Source of the DNA: Embleya sp051903075
Lineage (GTDB): Bacteria; Actinomycetota; Actinomycetes; Streptomycetales; Streptomycetaceae
Length of the DNA stretch: 64,000 nucleotides
Reading direction: 5' to 3'
Assembly (NCBI RefSeq): GCF_051903075.1
Contig: NZ_CP182422.1
Span: forward strand, 4,836,001-4,900,000
Positions 16,161-24,510 of the stretch are shown here, piece after piece; within the stretch, counting starts at the first letter, position 1, and the number at the start of each line of letters is the position of its first letter. The notes below the pieces were generated by a model. The model saw only the letters and a program-made list of their open reading frames with translations. It had not been told where the DNA came from and did no database searches. Position numbers and translations under genes: made by a program.

Positions 16161-16355
16161 TCAGATCGCGGTGAGCACTCCGTGTTCGACGCACTTGGCG
16201 GTCCAACCGCGCGGGGTCACCTGTACGGTCATCCGCCGCTGGCACTGGCCGCAGTAGCGCGGCGGCTCGAGTTCGCGGCGCCGCACACAGTCGTCGTGCG
16301 CGGCGCCGGCAAGCTGCTCGCCGCAGTGGTCGCAGAAGGCTGCAATGGTGGTCAC
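16161..16355 (-). CDS. bsaP: Biotin synthase auxiliary protein BsaP
   Basis: 64 residues from a GTG. It is Cys/His-rich: FCDHCG, HDDC, then RRELEPPRYCGQCQRRMTVQ and GWTAKCVEHG. This pattern matches the small actinobacterial protein (Rv1590 type) reported to support BioB, probably through iron-sulphur chemistry. bioB lies 2.5 kb upstream on the same strand, which supports the call. The start is at the conserved MTTIAAFCDHCG. It could be mistaken for a generic zinc ribbon; the LEPPRYC core is the distinguishing feature. Confidence 0.8.
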   Translation of the reverse strand: MTTIAAFCDHCGEQLAGAAHDDCVRRRELEPPRYCGQCQRRMTVQVTPRGWTAKCVEHGVLTAI

Positions 16356-16423
16356 GGCCGTAGATTACGGCCCTGGTCCCGGCGGCCCGACCGGACACCC
16401 CCGGCCGCGACGGCCGGCCGCGG

Positions 16424-16987
16424 TCAGCCCTGCGGGGTCTCGCGCAGGTCCTTGAGGTAGCAGATCAGCTCCACCTCGGGCGCCGGCCACCAGTCCCGCT
16501 CGGGCGCGCGGTGGAAGCCCATGCGGCCGTAGAGCCGGTGCGCGGCGCGCATGTCCCACACGGTGGAGATCGCCACGGCGGTGAAGTGGTACTTGCGAGC
16601 GCGCTCCAGGCACGCCTCGACGAGCGCCTCGCCGATGCCGCGCCCGCGCGCGGACGGGGCGACCGCGAGCATCCGGAACTCGCCCTCGCCCTCGCGGGAG
16701 ACCTCCGCGTAGGCGCTGCCGGGCAGGACGAACGCGACGGTGCCCAGGATCTCGCCGGTGTGCTCGTCCACGGCCACGAGCAGTTCGGAGTTCTCCGCGC
16801 GGTGCGCGGCCTTGCGCAGGTCGTTGACGTAGTCCTGGTCGGAGGCGACCAGTCCCGCGTAGCCGGCGATGGTCACCTCGCCGACCGCCTCGTACTCCTC
16901 CGGACGGGCCTGGCGGATGCGGACGCCGGTCGGCGCGGGGTGATGGTCGTGGGGTCGGGCCGCGGCGGCGGAGCCAGGGGGATTCAT
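16424..16987 (-). CDS. GNAT-family N-acetyltransferase
   Basis: 187 residues. Acetyl-CoA-binding motif A is EFRMLAVAPSARGRGIGEALV (Q/R-x-x-G-x-G/A as RGRGIG). AAHRLYGRMGFHRAPERDW is the C-terminal strand-helix common to the fold. A Pro/His-rich N-terminal tail of about 20 residues precedes IRQARPEEYEAVG. Acceptor substrate unknown. It lies 23 bases after the stop of the thiamine-diphosphate enzyme on the same strand, so the two may be cotranscribed. Confidence 0.85.
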   Translation of the reverse strand: MNPPGSAAAARPHDHHPAPTGVRIRQARPEEYEAVGEVTIAGYAGLVASDQDYVNDLRKAAHRAENSELLVAVDEHTGEILGTVAFVLPGSAYAEVSREGEGEFRMLAVAPSARGRGIGEALVEACLERARKYHFTAVAISTVWDMRAAHRLYGRMGFHRAPERDWWPAPEVELICYLKDLRETPQG

Positions 16988-17010
16988 AGCCGTCCAGTTT
17001 ACGCCGCGAA

Positions 17011-18702
17011 TCACACGCCCATGGTCGAGCGTGGGTAGACCGCCTCCGGATCGGTGAGCACGTTCACCAGATAGGGCACCCCGGAGGCGAACGCGCGGCG
17101 CAGCGCGGGGGCGATCTGCTCGGGCCGGGCGACCGTCTCGCCCGCGCCGCCCAGCGCCCGCACCACGTCGTCGTAGCGGGTGCTCGGCGCCAGATCGGCG
17201 GCCACGTGGTGGCCGTAGAGCATCCGCATCGGGTGCTTCTCCAGGGCCCAGCACCCGTTGTTGCCGACGATCAGCACCACCGGCAGCCGATGCCGGACCA
17301 GGGTGTCCACGTCCATCAGGGAAAAGCCCGCCGCGCCGTCCCCGAGCAGCAGCACCACCTGCGCCGAGGGCCGGGCCAGCCGGGCGCCGAGCGCGTAGCC
17401 CAGGCCGGTGCCCAGGCAGCCGTAGGGGCCCGCGTCCAGCCAGCCGCCAGGGCGGGCGGGCTCGATGTACTTGCCCGCGTAGGACACGAAGTCGCCGCCG
17501 TCGCCGATCACCACCGCGTCCTCGTCGAGCAGGCGCAGCAGTTCGCCGTGCACGCGCGCGGGATGGATCGGTCGGCCGGCGCCGGCGAGCAGCGGCGCGT
17601 CGGACTGTGCGGCGGTACGGGCCGCGGCGCGCACGTGGGCGGCCCAGTCGCGGTACATGCCGACCCGCCCGACCCGCTCCCACGCCGCGGTGAGCGCGTC
17701 GAACAGGGCGCTCAGGTCGCCGCAGGCGCGTACCGCGCAGTGCCCGTGCGCGGTCGCCTCGGGCGGCGCGTCGGCCAGGTGCACCACCCGGGCGGGCGGC
17801 CCGCCGCCCTGCCCGCCGAAGCCGCCGTAGGACAGCCGGAAGTCCAGCGGCGCACCCGCCACCAGGACCAGGTCGGCGCCGCCGAGCGCGCCGACCCGGG
17901 CCCGACCGGCGAGCAGCGGGTGGCCGGCCGGCAATACGCCCCGGCCCATGCCGTTGGCCACTACCGGCAGGCCGATCGTTTCGGCGGCCCGGCGGGCGGC
18001 GTGCTCGGCGCCGCCGATCCACACGTCCTGGCCGAGCACCAGGACCGGGCGGGCGGCGCGCACCAGCAGGTCGGCGATCACCGCGACCAGGTCCGGGTCG
18101 GGCAGTACGGGCGCGGGCCGCGCGGCGGCCGGCAGCGTCACCTCGGCCCGGTCGTAGAGCACGTCCATCGGTACGTCCAGGAAGACCGGGCCGCGGTGCG
18201 GGCTGTTCGCCAGGACCAGCGCGGCGTCCACCTCGGTGGCGATCCGGTCGGTGTCGTGCACGGTGGCCGCGCGTTTCGTGATCGACGCGAGCAGCGGGGG
18301 GTGGTCGAGTTCCTGGAGCGCGCCCGAGCCCCAGCGGAACGCCGGCGCCCTGCCGCCCAGGACCAGCATCGGCGAGCCGTTGAACCAGGCGGTGGCCACC
18401 GCGCTGATCCCGTTGGTGACGCCGGGGCCCGCGGTGAGCACGGCCAGGCCCGGTCGGCGGGTGAGCTTGGCGGTCGCCTCGGCGGCGAACACGGCGGTCT
18501 GCTCGTGCCGTACGTCGATCACCCGCAGCGCCGGCTCCGCGCCGACGGCGCCGTCGTAGAGCGGGAAGACATGGCCTCCCGACAGGGTGAACATGGTGTC
18601 GATCCCGTGTGCCCGGGCGGCGGCGACCGCGAGCGCCCCGCCGTGCCCCTCGACCGTCCCGCTCGCGGGTACCCGGCCCCCGGCCCCTCGTCGTGCGCGC
18701 AT
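17011..18702 (-). CDS. Thiamine-diphosphate enzyme, acetolactate-synthase-like
   Basis: 563 residues with the three-domain layout of the acetohydroxyacid-synthase/benzoylformate-decarboxylase family. The catalytic Glu is in VIDVRHEQTAVFAAEATAKL. The central domain includes RPVLVLGQDVW. The C-terminal ThDP site is GDGAAGFSLMD with the downstream NN of VGNNGCW. No ilvN regulatory-subunit gene lies beside it, so it is unlikely to be the housekeeping isoleucine/valine enzyme. Substrate unknown. The start at 18702 (MRARRGAGG) is uncertain; a Gly/Ala-rich lead of about 20 residues precedes the first helix. Confidence 0.8.
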   Translation of the reverse strand: MRARRGAGGRVPASGTVEGHGGALAVAAARAHGIDTMFTLSGGHVFPLYDGAVGAEPALRVIDVRHEQTAVFAAEATAKLTRRPGLAVLTAGPGVTNGISAVATAWFNGSPMLVLGGRAPAFRWGSGALQELDHPPLLASITKRAATVHDTDRIATEVDAALVLANSPHRGPVFLDVPMDVLYDRAEVTLPAAARPAPVLPDPDLVAVIADLLVRAARPVLVLGQDVWIGGAEHAARRAAETIGLPVVANGMGRGVLPAGHPLLAGRARVGALGGADLVLVAGAPLDFRLSYGGFGGQGGGPPARVVHLADAPPEATAHGHCAVRACGDLSALFDALTAAWERVGRVGMYRDWAAHVRAAARTAAQSDAPLLAGAGRPIHPARVHGELLRLLDEDAVVIGDGGDFVSYAGKYIEPARPGGWLDAGPYGCLGTGLGYALGARLARPSAQVVLLLGDGAAGFSLMDVDTLVRHRLPVVLIVGNNGCWALEKHPMRMLYGHHVAADLAPSTRYDDVVRALGGAGETVARPEQIAPALRRAFASGVPYLVNVLTDPEAVYPRSTMGV

Positions 18703-18839
18703 GCCCGGCCTCCGTCGCCGTAGACGCCGCCACCCTCGTGTGCCGGGGGGAAACCTATCCGCGCGCGCCCGACGGGCAGTAGAGGGGCCGGCGCCGGCGG
18801 CCCCCGGGTCGGGGTGGGGGCCGCGGGCGGGCGAGGTGG

Positions 18840-19883
18840 CTACAGGGTCTGGTTGAGCGCCTTGACCGGCATGCTCAGTTCGTCGAGCAGGGCCAGGTCG
18901 GCGTCGGCGGTGCGGCCCAGGGTGGTGAGGTAGTTGCCGACGATCACCGCGTTGATCCCGCCGAGCAGGCCGTCGCGCGTGCCGAGGTCGCCGAGCGCGA
19001 TCTCGCGCCCGCCCGCGTAGCGCAGGATGGTCCGGGGCAGGGCGAGCCGGAAGGCGCCGATGATCCGCAGCGCCTCGCGCGGCTCCAGCACCTTCTGGTC
19101 GGCGAACGGGGTGCCCGGGCGCGGGTTGAGGAAGTTCAGCGGCACCTCGTCCGGCTCCAGCTCGGCCAGCTGGCCGGCGAACTCGGCGCGCTGCTCGACC
19201 GACTCGCCCATGCCGACGATGCCGCCGCAGCACACCTCCATGCCCGCCGCGCGCACCATCCGCAGGGTGTCCCAGCGCTCCTCCCACGTGTGGGTGGTGA
19301 CCACGTTGGTGAAGTACGACTTCGCCGTCTCCAGGTTGTGGTTGTAGCGGTGGATGCCCATGTCGGCCAGCTCGTCGACCTGCTCCTGGGTGAGCATGCC
19401 GAGGGAGGCGGCGATGTTGATGTCGACGACCTCGCGGATCGCCGCGACGCCCTCGCGCATCTGCTTCATCAGGCGTGCGTCGGGGCCGCGCACCGCGGCC
19501 ACGATGCAGAACTCGGTGGCGCCGGTCGCTGCGGTCTCCTTCGCCGCCTCCACGAGGGAGGGGATGTCGAGCCAGGCGGCCCGCACGGGGGAGGGGAACA
19601 GGCCGGACTGCGAGCAGAAGTGGCAGTCCTCGGGGCAGCCGCCGGTCTTGACCGAGACGATGCCCTCGACCTCGACCTCGGGCCCGCAGTGCCGGACCCG
19701 AACCTCGTGCGCGAGCTGGAGCAGTTCCTCCAGCCGGTCGTCGGGCAGGGTCAGCACGGCCAGCACCTGTTCGGCGCTCAGGCCGCGACCCTGCTCCAGC
19801 ACCTGGTGTCGGGCCACGGCCAGGATGTCGTCGGTCCCGGTCTGCGTACGGTCGTCGAGGGCGGTGTCGAGGGATTCCGTCAT
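18840..19883 (-). CDS. bioB: Biotin synthase
   Basis: 347 residues. A radical-SAM enzyme that inserts sulphur into dethiobiotin. GGCPEDCHFCSQSG carries the CxxxCxxC [4Fe-4S] motif. NHNLETAKSYF, CCGGIVGMGES and the second-cluster ligand region (GGREI) are as in the family. An ideal AAGGTGAG ribosome site lies four bases before the ATG. bioD ends five bases upstream, so bioD-bioB is an operon. bioA is not adjacent and is not in the window; bioF is 10 kb away and bsaP lies downstream. Confidence 0.95.
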   Translation of the reverse strand: MTESLDTALDDRTQTGTDDILAVARHQVLEQGRGLSAEQVLAVLTLPDDRLEELLQLAHEVRVRHCGPEVEVEGIVSVKTGGCPEDCHFCSQSGLFPSPVRAAWLDIPSLVEAAKETAATGATEFCIVAAVRGPDARLMKQMREGVAAIREVVDINIAASLGMLTQEQVDELADMGIHRYNHNLETAKSYFTNVVTTHTWEERWDTLRMVRAAGMEVCCGGIVGMGESVEQRAEFAGQLAELEPDEVPLNFLNPRPGTPFADQKVLEPREALRIIGAFRLALPRTILRYAGGREIALGDLGTRDGLLGGINAVIVGNYLTTLGRTADADLALLDELSMPVKALNQTL

Positions 19884-19888
19884 GTGGC

Positions 19889-20614
19889 TCACCTTGCGGT
19901 CGGATCCTGTGCGGCGCGGAACGCGGCCGGGTCGAAGGTACCCCCCAGGGCGGGGGCCAGACTCGCGCGGGCCGTGAGCAGGAAGTCGGCCGGGTGCAGC
20001 GAACCGGCACCGGCGGGCAGTACGCCGGCCAGTGGCCGGGCGGCCAGCGTCTCCAGATCCCGGACGTTGCAGCGCATCGCCAGGTCGGGCTCGTTCGGCC
20101 AGGCGCCGATCACCACGCCGACCAGGTCGACTCCCCGATGGGCCAACGATTCCAGGGTGAGCGCGGTGTGGTTGAGGGTGCCGAGGTCGGGGCGGGCTAC
20201 CACGAGCACGCCCGCCCTGAGCTCGTGCGCGAGGTCGGCGATCGTGGTGCCGTCGTCGTCGAAGCGCACGAGCAGGCCGCCCGCGCCCTCGACCACCACG
20301 AGGTCGGTCTCCTTGGCCAGCGCGCGGACCCGGTCGGCGACCCCGTACAGGTCCACCGGCGGCAGACCGGAGACCCGGGAGGCGGCGGCGGGGGAGAGCG
20401 GGTCGGGGTAGCGGGAGTATTCGTGCAGGTCGGTCACCCCGGCCAGGCGCCGCACGTCGGCGAGGTCGCCCGGCTCGTCGGGCGCCACGCCCGTCTGCGA
20501 GGGCTTGACCACCGCGACGGAGCCGCCGCGCACCGCGGCGATGGCGGCGACGGCCGCCGTGACGATCGTCTTGCCCACCCCGGTGTCGGTGCCGGTCACC
20601 ACGAGAACGCTCAT
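19889..20614 (-). CDS. bioD: Dethiobiotin synthetase
   Basis: 241 residues. ATP-dependent closure of the ureido ring in the step before BioB. The P-loop is VTGTDTGVGKTIVTAAV at the extreme N-terminus. VVKPSQTG, VVEGAGGLLV and VIGAWP are the other characteristic segments. Start at the ATG giving MSVLVVTGTDTG; the longer open frame upstream is not conserved. First gene of bioD-bioB. The 170-bp leader between it and the dasR terminator should hold the promoter; no clear BioQ-type dyad was found. Confidence 0.93.
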   Translation of the reverse strand: MSVLVVTGTDTGVGKTIVTAAVAAIAAVRGGSVAVVKPSQTGVAPDEPGDLADVRRLAGVTDLHEYSRYPDPLSPAAASRVSGLPPVDLYGVADRVRALAKETDLVVVEGAGGLLVRFDDDGTTIADLAHELRAGVLVVARPDLGTLNHTALTLESLAHRGVDLVGVVIGAWPNEPDLAMRCNVRDLETLAARPLAGVLPAGAGSLHPADFLLTARASLAPALGGTFDPAAFRAAQDPTAR

Positions 20615-20789
20615 GACGGTCCAGGGTAGGGGGACCTTGGGCCCGCCGTTCGTGGACCTTTGGCGCCGGCCGCGAGGCGCGCCGGCGAGGCATGATCGAA
20701 GTGGTGGGTGCGTGGTCCGGCGGGGCCGCGCACGACACCGGACGAGCGGCCCTTTGCACGGGGCTGTGGGAGTGAACGGCAATCCTCCG

Positions 20790-20837
20790 GCGATCGGCCG
20801 GACGGTCCGGGTGGGCCCGGGCCGTCCGGCCGATCGC
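20790..20837 (-). terminator. Very strong terminator after dasR
   Basis: GCGATCGGCCGGACGG at 20790-20805 pairs perfectly with 20822-20837. The stem continues inward as TCCGGG/CCCGGG with one G-T wobble to a 4-nt loop, giving about 22 bp. It separates dasR from bioD on the same strand. Confidence 0.8.
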
Positions 20838-20872
20838 ATGTGTTCGAAGGGACCGCCGGCGCGCTCACCGGC

Positions 20873-21658
20873 TCATTCCTGGGGGCGGCGCAGGCGGGCG
20901 ACGAACTTGTACCGGTCGCCGCGGTAGACGGATCGCACCCATTCGACCGGTTCGCCGTCGGTGTCGAAGCTGTGCCGGGACAGCAGCAGCAGCGGCAGGC
21001 CCACGTCGGTACCGAGCAGTCCGGCCTCGCGCGGGGTGGCCATCGCGGTTTCGATGGTCTCCTCGGCCTCGGCGAGATGGACGTCGAAACCGGCCGACAG
21101 GGCCCGATACAGCGAGTTGTGCTTGGCCAGGTGCTTGCGCAACCCGGGGAAGCGCTTGGTGGACAGGTGCGTGGTCTCGATGGCCATCGGCTCGGAGTTG
21201 GCCAGCCGCAGGCGCTCGATGCGCAGCACGCGGTTGCCGGGTCGGATGGCGAGCCGCTCCGCGAGGTGGTCGTCGCAGGTGATGTAGCCGATCTCGATCA
21301 GCCGCGAGGTCGGTTCCAGGCCCTGGGCCTGCATGTCCTCGGTGTACGACGTCAGCTGGAGGCTCTGCGCCACCTTGGGCTTGGCGACGAAGGTGCCCCG
21401 GCCCTGGGCGCGCTCCAGGCGCCCCTCGATGACCAGCTCCTGAAGCGCCTGGCGCACGGTGGTGCGGGAGATGTCGAACTGCGCCGCGAGGGTGCGCTCG
21501 GGTGGCACGGGCGTGCCCGGTGGCTGGGTGTTGGTCAGCTCCTGAAGATGGCGCTTGAGGCGGTAGTACTTGGGCACGCGAGCGCTCGGCTCGAGGCCGG
21601 CGTCGCCTCCCGCCATCGCACTGTCCGCCGTGGTCGTGATCACGTGTTCCGCCGTCAC
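20873..21658 (-). CDS. dasR: GntR/HutC-family GlcNAc-responsive regulator DasR
   Basis: 261 residues. Winged helix: PPERTLAAQFDISRTTVRQALQELVIEGRLERAQGRGTFVA. A UTRA effector domain follows and ends PVEWVRSVYRGDRYKFVARLRRPQ, nearly the same as S. coelicolor DasR. DasR represses chitin and GlcNAc genes and links nutrition to development; GlcN-6-P or GlcNAc-6-P releases it. An AGGAGGG site five bases before the GTG at 21658 sets the start; the ATG 10 codons upstream lacks a good site. It is divergent from dasA, with two operators in between. Confidence 0.95.
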   Translation of the reverse strand: MTAEHVITTTADSAMAGGDAGLEPSARVPKYYRLKRHLQELTNTQPPGTPVPPERTLAAQFDISRTTVRQALQELVIEGRLERAQGRGTFVAKPKVAQSLQLTSYTEDMQAQGLEPTSRLIEIGYITCDDHLAERLAIRPGNRVLRIERLRLANSEPMAIETTHLSTKRFPGLRKHLAKHNSLYRALSAGFDVHLAEAEETIETAMATPREAGLLGTDVGLPLLLLSRHSFDTDGEPVEWVRSVYRGDRYKFVARLRRPQE

Positions 21659-21781
21659 CGGTGCCCTCCTGACACGTTCGGTCCCCATCGTGGCACGACC
21701 ACCGATCCCCCCAGGACCAGGAGCGCGGATGTCGGTCCGATAACGGCGTGCCTTCGCCGTCTACGGAACCTTGACACCCCA

Positions 21782-21797
21782 ATTGGTCTATGCCAAC
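21782..21797. promoter_or_regulatory. DasR operator (dre), first site before dasA
   Basis: ATTGGTCTATGCCAAC matches the dre consensus ACTGGTCTAGACCACT at most positions. It lies about 190 bp before dasA and 125 bp before dasR, so it may serve both. Confidence 0.7.
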
Positions 21798-21803
21798 CTC
21801 CGA

Positions 21804-21819
21804 AATGGTCTAAACCATT
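21804..21819. promoter_or_regulatory. DasR operator (dre), second site before dasA
   Basis: AATGGTCTAAACCATT has perfect AATGGT/ACCATT arms and matches the dre consensus closely. Its centre is 22 bp from the first site, about two helical turns. Confidence 0.8.
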
Positions 21820-21983
21820 GATGGTCACCGCGCAACCCTCGTCCCTGGGGCGTCGGTGTTTTCCCATTTCGAGTCCCCTCCCCAGTGGGGGACTCGGTCG
21901 GTCCGCGCACCTCACGGATCCGACGGGCGAATATCGACGACTTCATACCGAACTGCGGTGCCCGACATCCTGAGGAGGATGTA

Positions 21984-23285
21984 GTGAAGCGTCGTCTTCT
22001 CGTCGCGGCCGGTGTCGCGGCGGCGCTGACCGGTGTTGCCGCCTGTGGGTCCGACAGCAGCAGCGATGACAACAAGAAGGAAACCAAGGCACCGGGCGCG
22101 AGCGCGCCGGCCGCGGGCAACGGCAAGACCGTTCGCGTCTGGCTGATGAAGGGCTCCGCCCCCGACGACTACATCGCCGCGCTGAAGACCAAGTTCGAGG
22201 CGGACCACCCGGGCGCCAAGCTGGACGTGCAGATCCAGCAGTGGAACGGTATCGGTCAGAAGATCACCGGCGCCCTCGCCAGCAACGACGCCCCCGACGT
22301 CGTCGAGGCGGGCAACACCCAGATCGCCCAGTACGGCGCCTCGGGCGGTCTGAAGGACCTCAGCTCCAAGGTCAACGAGCTCGGTGGCAAGGACTGGCTG
22401 ACCGGCCTGTCCGACCCGGGCAAGGTCGACGGCAAGACCTACGGCATCCCGTTCTACGCCGCCAACCGTGTCGTGATCTACAACAAGGACCTCTTCGCGA
22501 AGGCCGGCATCACCACACCGCCGAAGACCCGCGCCGAGTGGCTCGACGTCACCACCCGCCTCAACACCGGCGACCAGCAGGGCATCTACCTGCCCGGTCA
22601 GAACTGGTACTTCTACTCGGGTCTGCTCAAGGACGAGGGCGCGGACATCGCGACCAAGTCCGGCAGCGCGTGGAAGGCCAACCTCGACGGCGCCCCGGCC
22701 GTGGCCGCCGCCGGCTTCTACAAGCAGCTCCAGGCGCTCGGCAAGGCCGCCAAGGACGGCGACGAGAAGACCCAGCCCGAGGTCCTCGCGGCCGACGGCG
22801 GCAAGATCGCCCAGTTCATCGCCGTTCCGGGCGAGGCCGAGACGATCATCAAGTCGAACCCGGCCCTGAAGGACAAGTTCGGCTTCTTCCCGATCCCGGG
22901 CAAGGACGCGAGCAAGGCCGGTGCCACCCTCACCGGTGGTTCCGACCTGATGGTCCCCGAGGCGTCGAAGAACCAGGACCTGGCCTACGACGTCATCAAG
23001 CTGATCAACAGCGACGAGTGGCAGACCAAGCTCGCGCAGGCGACCAAGCAGCTCCCGAACAAGACCACGCTCGCCAGTGCGGTCACCGCCGACCCGGGCG
23101 GCGCGGCGATGATGGAGGGCGCGAAGAACGGCTTCGCCACCCCCAACTCGCCGAACTGGGCCTCCGTCGAGGAGAACAACCCGATCAAGGCGTACCTCAC
23201 CAAGGTGATGACCGGTGGCGACGCGGCCGCGGCCGGCAAGGAAGCCAACGCGTCGATCGAGAAGACGCTGAACACCAAGAACTGA
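21984..23285 (+). CDS. dasA: Chitobiose/GlcNAc-binding lipoprotein DasA
   Basis: 433 residues, extracytoplasmic binding component of the DasABC importer. The signal peptide MKRRLLVAAGVAAALTGVAAC ends in a lipobox with Cys about residue 21. A disordered Ser/Asp/Lys linker follows, then a family-1 sugar-binding fold (FEADHPGAKLDVQI, DAPDVVEAGNT, YGIPFYAANRVVIYNKDLF). The GTG start follows GAGGAGG. Unlike most of the window, many Lys/Asn codons are present. A hairpin separates it from dasB, which usually makes the binding protein more abundant than the permeases. Confidence 0.93.
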   Translation: MKRRLLVAAGVAAALTGVAACGSDSSSDDNKKETKAPGASAPAAGNGKTVRVWLMKGSAPDDYIAALKTKFEADHPGAKLDVQIQQWNGIGQKITGALASNDAPDVVEAGNTQIAQYGASGGLKDLSSKVNELGGKDWLTGLSDPGKVDGKTYGIPFYAANRVVIYNKDLFAKAGITTPPKTRAEWLDVTTRLNTGDQQGIYLPGQNWYFYSGLLKDEGADIATKSGSAWKANLDGAPAVAAAGFYKQLQALGKAAKDGDEKTQPEVLAADGGKIAQFIAVPGEAETIIKSNPALKDKFGFFPIPGKDASKAGATLTGGSDLMVPEASKNQDLAYDVIKLINSDEWQTKLAQATKQLPNKTTLASAVTADPGGAAMMEGAKNGFATPNSPNWASVEENNPIKAYLTKVMTGGDAAAAGKEANASIEKTLNTKN

Positions 23286-23349
23286 CCCGCACCACCCGCC
23301 CGGACCGCTGAGCGGATCGGGTGATGAACAGTTCGGCCGAACGGTCGGC

Positions 23350-23380
23350 TCCCGCCGCGGGGTACTCCTCCGCGGCGGGA
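23350..23380 (+). terminator. Intercistronic hairpin dasA-dasB
   Basis: TCCCGCCGCGG at 23350-23360 pairs perfectly with 23370-23380. No T-tract follows, so partial read-through or 3'-end stabilisation of dasA mRNA is likelier than full termination. The palindrome GTTCGGCCGAAC sits just upstream (23331-23342). Confidence 0.6.
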
Positions 23381-23505
23381 CCGGCCCGGCCCACCCGGCG
23401 CGGCCCGCCGGCGGTCCCCCGTCGCCGGCTCCGCGCTCTCGCCACGTCCTGCCACCGGGCCGGACGGGCCGGAGACCCCCGACACCGAACCACGGGAAGG
23501 CAGCT

Positions 23506-24510
23506 GTGTCAGCCTCCAAGGCAGACGCGGTGGTCGCGACACCTACGCAGCCCCCGCGCAAGCAGGCACCATCGGGTGCCAGACGCGCATCGAAGCCCCC
23601 ACGCAAGCCGTCGGGGATCGTCAAGTCGGTCACCCCATACCTTCTTGTCGCGCCCGCGATTCTCGGGATCGCCTTCCTGCTGTTCTATCCGGTGGTCCGG
23701 AACGTCATGTTGTCGTTCCAGCATTACCGCTTCAAGCAGCTGATCTCGCGGTCGGCCGACTACGTCGGTTGGGAGAACTACCAGGCCGTCGTCAAGGACG
23801 ACGAGTTCTGGGAGGTCACCCGGCGGACCTTCTATTTCACCGCGATCAACGTCGTGGCGATCATGGTGATCTCCACGCTGTGCGCGCTGATGCTGATGAA
23901 GCTCGGCAAGGCCATGCGCATCGTGGTGCTGATCGGCCTGGTCGCCGCGTGGGCGACCCCGGTGATCGCGGCCACCACGATCTTCAAGTGGCTCTTCCGC
24001 TCCGACAACGGCGTGGTCAACTGGGCGCTGGTCAAGCTCGGCTTCGACTACGAGGGCTACACCTGGTTCGCGCACGGAACCTCCACCCTGACCGTGGTCA
24101 CCCTGCTCATCGTGTGGCAGTCGATTCCCTTCGCGACGCTGACCCTCTACGCCGGGCTGACCACCGTGTCGACCGACGTCTACGAGTCGGCCCGACTCGA
24201 CGGCGCCGGTCCGGTGCGCATCTTCAGCTCGATCACCTTCCCGATCCTGCGCCCGATCTTCGCGCTGGTGACGTCGCTGGAAGTGATCTGGATCTTCAAG
24301 TCGTTCGCCCAGATCTGGGCGATCGCGGGCGAGAACGGGCCGATCAACGACGTCCGCACGCTGCCCGTGTACGCGTACCAGCAGGGCATGTCGCTCAAGT
24401 TGTTCGACATGGCCGGCGCGATCTCCACGATCACCGTGCTCATCCTCGTGGTGATGCTCGTCTTCTACTTCCGTCAGATGTTCAAGCAGGAGCGGGAGGC
24501 CGACAAGTGA
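23506..24510 (+). CDS. dasB: Sugar ABC transporter permease DasB
   Basis: 334 residues. A basic/Pro-rich cytoplasmic tail (about 35 residues) precedes six membrane spans. The EAA-type loop that contacts the ATPase is DVYESARLDGAGPVRIFSSITFP. GTG start five bases after GGGAAGG. It overlaps dasC by four bases. No ATPase gene lies in the cluster; in Streptomyces the shared MsiK ATPase energises DasABC, and the same is inferred here. Confidence 0.93.
   Translation: MSASKADAVVATPTQPPRKQAPSGARRASKPPRKPSGIVKSVTPYLLVAPAILGIAFLLFYPVVRNVMLSFQHYRFKQLISRSADYVGWENYQAVVKDDEFWEVTRRTFYFTAINVVAIMVISTLCALMLMKLGKAMRIVVLIGLVAAWATPVIAATTIFKWLFRSDNGVVNWALVKLGFDYEGYTWFAHGTSTLTVVTLLIVWQSIPFATLTLYAGLTTVSTDVYESARLDGAGPVRIFSSITFPILRPIFALVTSLEVIWIFKSFAQIWAIAGENGPINDVRTLPVYAYQQGMSLKLFDMAGAISTITVLILVVMLVFYFRQMFKQEREADK

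Noticed and set aside
15619..16460. Arg/Gly/Pro repeat-protein frames over the 81-bp minisatellite
   Set aside because: Frames stay open only because the period is a multiple of three; there is no ribosome site, no plausible start and both strands are equally open.
20615..20789. BioQ-type operator before bioD
   Set aside because: TGAAC and GTTC fragments occur but not as an inverted repeat with proper spacing.
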